Assembly: GCF_905220365.1 (NCBI RefSeq)
Contig: NC_061131.1
Span: forward strand, 372,001-436,000
Source: Vanessa cardui
Lineage: Eukaryota; Arthropoda; Insecta; Lepidoptera; Nymphalidae
DNA length: 64,000 nucleotides
Direction of reading: 5' to 3'
This document shows positions 55,201 through 61,200 of the stretch, piece by piece (position 1 is the first letter of the stretch; the number at the start of each line of letters is the position of its first letter). A program made the translations under genes and the position numbers. The notes under the pieces were generated by a model. That model did no database searches and had not been told where the DNA came from. It saw only the letters and a list, made by a program, of their open reading frames with translations.

Positions 55201-58200
55201 CACTTATGTGGTTACGTTTAGTACAACATTTATTACGCAAAGCCCGCCCCGACCGCTTTATCTAAATAAGCAGAGAAAATATGCAGAGGGGAGGAAATTG
55301 CAGGCAACAGTCTAGCCAATTACCAAATGTTGACGGAAATAGAACAAATCTGAACCGAGTCTGTGGTGGAAAACGAATTAGCGGCTCGAGCCGGTGGAGA
55401 ATTGATTCGCAATCTTATTTCGTGCTAGATAAGCTCTGCGGTCACAGCGTCTTGTATTTGAAAATTTATTCGATATAAAACGCCCGGGAAATAATATCCG
55501 AGTTGCAGATGAAAGGTTCTTAAGGTTGGTGCTCACTGTGCTCGCTGACTCAGCGCTCTGCGCGCCTGCCAAGTATCGTCCGCCGCTGCGATGTCTATAG
55601 GGACGTCTCCATTAGAACTTGTATGTGAGCAGTACACTTAATGCACGAACTGCCTTAATACGAACTTATTGTTTTCGACTGTTTTTCTTGTACGAAATCT
55701 GTTAAACTAATTTAGCCTTTCCTACAAAAATCAAAGTTTATATAATATGACCTCATGCTGTTTTGTCTTTTATAAGCTTTTATTTGCCACTATTCATTAG
55801 TAGAATAAATGTATTATAAAATATTAACAAAAAAAGTAACCGAGTTAATTTTTTTTATTTAAATTTAAATGTGACCCAAGCGAAGAAAATTATTATCCAA
55901 AATGGGTATAAAAATTAAAACCTTCTTTTGATTCAGATGTCCTCCTTATTAATCATACTTTATATCATTGCTGTTTTTTTGTGTTTAAATGATCTAAAAA
56001 TATATAGATATTTTTAATCTGTCTGTACGCCATATTATTTTTTATGAAATAATCATCATAAAAAAACTTTAACAGGAACTGGAGAAGTTCGCCATATTTA
56101 TTCTAAGGAAATTCGCCGAAATAGCCTCCAAGAGCAATAAAGTTTTTATCGAGCTGTTATTTTGGAAGAACTCTAAAGACTCCGTCGAAATCGAGCACGG
56201 CTACGATCTCTACCACGACCAGAGGTAAGTTTAACGCAAAAATTAAACAAAATGTATCTTTCCAATTGTTTGCAAATTTTGAATTGAGAATCTATATTTT
56301 ATGTATTAATATGTACAATCAGAGTAATAAAACCTTCGTCAGTTTTCAAATTCATTCCTTTAATAAGTCTTAAAATCTTAGTACCTTTTGAATCTAAACC
56401 TCAAATAATTGCGACAGAATATGTCATTTTCTCTGTGAAACAGATATTTACATCTACATTTTATATATAAAATAGATCTTAAGGTGACGATAAGATAAAA
56501 TTTTCTTGCCCCGACTACACAATATATAACATAGAAACAGTAATGGTTATAGCGATTTAAGTATAGGACCGACCCTAAAATCTAAATCTATATTCTATAT
56601 TATAGCTAATGTTAGTAATACGAATGTGCCAGAGACATTAAAAAATATAATGACATAAATAATTATACGCAAAAATCTGTTGACGGTAATAATCAAAGAG
56701 TTTATTTGATAATAAAAGAAGATTTACAGTGTATTCAAATACGAATTAGCACGAAGTCTTTTTTTGTGTTTAGGAAATTATTTGTAATATCTGAGACGAC
56801 GATAATGGTATATTTGCATATTGTGTATTATCATTCCACTGTGTGTGAAGCGTGGAGTTTCCAAAAATTCATAATTGTAATTCCTCTTTACTTACTGTTG
56901 CTTATGAGGAAATTCCAAGAAGATAAATAACCCTTCAAATTTAAACTCGGATGCTGTCTGGTTATAAAAATATGCAGGAACTTAAAAAAATATACAACTT
57001 TATGTTAAACGCCAGAGGCACGGACACGTTATTATAGATACAAAAATAACAATAAAAAATGTGTATGGCCAAGGACAGTGGCAGTAAGTAATCCTTCGTC
57101 ACAACATGAAACAAAGTAATAACGAAAATAAACCCGATTCAAACGTCTAATAAATAAAATGAGCAATTTTCTAATTCGTAAAACAAACTCAATTACTGAC
57201 ATAAAGGAAGTTATTTGTTAACGAACAATTGTTCGAGGCGCAATTATTTTCAAATGATTGACAGTTAAATACTAAACATAAACCGAACAGTGAAATTCAA
57301 ATGCTCCCCGCGGCCCCCGGGACCGGAACGAATTTAATCAGGACAGGGCAAAGAAAATAAAAACCTCATTTGTAAAGTTTCACTGGCTAAATTCTCAATT
57401 AGTGTCAACCTCGATTGTGGACGTAATTCACCTGCAGTACCGTGACCTGCCTCGTCGTTCCAGCTAGCTTATCAAATCGTTGATTCCGATATTCTTGGTT
57501 CTAATCCCGAGTCGGGTATTAAGTTGTTTCGTTGAGAAATTCGTAGCGTCCAATCCTGCGATTATAAGACGAAGAATTGAACCAAGGGCTATTCTTTGCG
57601 AATTTCCTCAAACAATTTTATTTTGTTGGTCCAACCTTATATACTATCCACTTAACAACTTCTCATACAACCAGTAAACACAAAAATAATTAAAATACGA
57701 TGATCGTGAAATGAAAATATGAACGTAGAACGGAAAATTGGTAACGTTCCATTAATATAAATGGAACGTATCCTCTAAGCAGGTAGTAACTCTGTGGAAA
57801 CGTCAAAGTTTTAACTCGGGCGAAAGGTTGAACCATGATTAATTGTCCGCCGACAGAGATAAGCCGGGCCGGGCGCTCTGGACGGAGGAACAAGAAGAGG
57901 AACTCCGGAGTCTGTACATGGAGAACGTGGCCAAGCCGGAAAGTGATCAGGGTGAGTGTGCAGGGTCATTAATTTCGATTACTGTGTCAGTTTATCTATA
58001 CAATGCATGCACATCTTTATCGAACACATGGATCTTTTTTCTTTTTTTTTTATAGTTGTTTTGAGGAGTTTGGTCACATAGTGATCATGTCACTCCTGTA
58101 AAAGCTAAAATTTTTACTATATAATTGAGTTTCTACGCTTTAAACACATGGATCTTTATCAAAGCAATTTCAGACTCTGACACCTGTCAGTCACATTTGA

Positions 58201-61200
58201 TGCTGAATCTAAATTAAAAAAAACGAAATAACTCTCACTGATTAATCACGAAATCTCAGAAACAATAACAGCTACAAATTTGGCAGGTTCCTTCTAGGGT
58301 ATAGACATCAGCTATCTATATTAATATCAGGGTTGAAAGTTCGTGTTTTATAAATTTCGTACGGTGATCGAAAACATCGCCAGAAAACCTCCATAAGGAA
58401 GATTAATTAAGTGAAATTCTGTCCCCAACCATATGGAACGACGTCCCACAATCCAGACTTCTCTATAAGACGAAAAGAAGTCTTCCCAGTCGTGGGACAC
58501 TTACTTAGCTAATAATTGTCTTTATTAAACATATTTTACCGTCGAAAATACAATACTGTAAAATAGAAGGAGTCCCCATCACCACCCGTGATTGTCCATA
58601 GAACTAAGTATCAGTTGACTAAAATATTTTGCAGTACCATAACGCCAATCGAACAATAATACCTCTACCAGTTGAGAACTAATCACCCACCCACTAAAAG
58701 AAAAATTATCTTCAAGAAGAATCAGAATGGTTAGGTTAGGTTAGAGCTAAACAAAGAGGTTTCCTTAATATTACAGGTAATTAATAATTTTGACGACCTC
58801 CGTGGTCGAGTGGTGTGTACACCGGTTTTCATGAGTACGCCACTCCGAGGTCCCGGGTTCGATTCCCGGCCGAGTCAGTGTAGATTATATCATTAGTTTT
58901 CTATGTTGTCTTGGGTTTGGGTGTTCGTGGTGCCGTCGTTACTTCTGATTTTCCATAACACAAGTGCTTTAGCTAATTACATTGGGATCAGAGTAATGTA
59001 TGTGATGTTGTCTCCTATTTATTTATTATTTGTTTATTATTTATTTATTTAAAGTACCAAGTACTATCGTATCTAAACAGAGCTATATTTCTCTCAATCC
59101 AGTCGTCTAGTAGGGTTTCTATAGACCGGTATAAAAACTTACCTAGTTCGCCGTCCTTCAGTGTCTTTAAGTAAGACTTTTTTAAATAGAACAAAACGCT
59201 GAAAAGTAACTCATTTGAATGCTTCTGTCTCGAGATGCTTTCGCTTAAAGTTTATAAGGCGACGCTCCCCTTATCTCTCGAAGTGCTGTTGTGAAAAATC
59301 TAAAGAAATACAGAAATAACTCTTAGTAAATATCTTTAATTAAAATTATAAAATATTGTAGCACTTAGTTTCTTCGTGCAATGCTGGCGTCTTTGCTAAG
59401 ACAATCTAGCGCTTATATCAATGGTATAAAGTTTAAATTACAGTAAGTTTCTTAACTTTATATATTATCTTCGAATCACTATAGAAATAGTTCGTTTCTA
59501 TATTTTTATTGTTTATATTTTCATCGCGTACTCAAATCTTATTAAATTTTAAGCTTTTTAAATGCAGTTTTTACGACTAATCCCGGGGCTTACAGTCAGA
59601 ATGAATAGATTATCGTTCTCAATTCAGTTGTATATTTTTTTATGTTTGTTCCATCGGAAAACTATCATATATGAACTGATTTGGAAAATATTATTTTTAT
59701 ATATTCCGTTTAGTTCCATTTGAAATTAAGGATAAAATACCTCCCGAAGGGGGAAAAATACTAATACATTTGATTTTGTATTTAATTAAATTTATTTAAG
59801 TTAAATAATATAAACATTATCTTCATATAAACAGCTAATAAATATAGGCGCTCGATTCTCATAAATCTGACATTTAATTCAACCCAAAGTAATGATTAGG
59901 TGTTCAAATTATTTTGATTGGTCATTTCACTTAATAGTTCGCTGAGTGTATTACATGCTGACTTCGATTTAGTTTGGTATAATTTATATTATTGCTAGAT
60001 ACAATATGCTGACTAATTTTGATATTCTGGTGTATACACCCCCTATAATAGTCTGTTTAAATTTAATCGGACGTACTACGCATATGTCCCACTTTAGTTT
60101 CTTCTAGAACCTATCTTGTATCGATACATACTAGTAGTTACCCGCGACGTCGCTCTCGTTTGGGGGTGTTGGTTGTTATGTGTTAGGCAAAACAAGTAGC
60201 CTATGTCCTTTCTTGCAGTTAAAGTTTTGCTTCATACCAAATTTCATCACATTCAGTTCAGCGGGTTGCCCGTGAAAGAGCGACATACAGATGGACAGGG
60301 CTTTCACATTTATAATATTAATATAGATTATTCCTTTCTTCATTAATTAAACGTATATAAGACTAACAATCGTCACGAATTTTTCGTGAACATATTCTAA
60401 CTAAGGAGTTCTCCCGTTTAGTTTATTTATTTATTTATTCACTTTATTGCACAACTATTTAACAAAAAATAAATTGAGCAAAAGGCGGGCCTAAAGCTAT
60501 ATAGCCTTATCTACCAGCCAACCTTAGCACGTGCAAGAAAGAGCGTACAGTAGATGCATAAAGCCATCCTTATATTGAATTACAGTTTACAGTTTAAAAT
60601 AATGTTCGTACTAAAATATAATTTTCAGTAAGCAAATGACCCAGACGTCTGATAGATAAGAATTATTATTTGAATATAAAATTACTAATCAACTTATATT
60701 TGCCTCGAGACGTCTCGTTTAAATGAGATCCAAGCGTTATTTTAATTAAGTTGACTACATTTTTATTTCTTTTTCTAATAAAGATATGCTATCTGAAGGG
60801 AAGTATCGTGCATCGTCTAATATCACTACATATTATAAAACAAAGTCTCCAGGCCTCGCCTTGTATGGTCGCGATAAATTCCAAAATTACTGAACGGATT
60901 TTCATGTGGTTTTCACTAGTAGATAGAAGGAGTCATAAGGAATGTTGAGGTATATAATTTATTAAGGTTTTTGGGTAATTAAGTTGAAATAAAATGACAA
61001 TAGTTAAACATGTCAGAAAAAAGCAACAAAAACATATAAATAAAAGGCGGGTGCGGCCGAGACGGGCCGCTAGTAATTACACTGTCTCATTGGAACTCTC
61101 ACTCTTCCCTTGAAATTCAGTAAATAGTATAAAATTCATAATTAAGTTTGATGCCTATAATAAGGTTGATGAGTGGTTAGCCTTTGTGCAAACCGAACTG

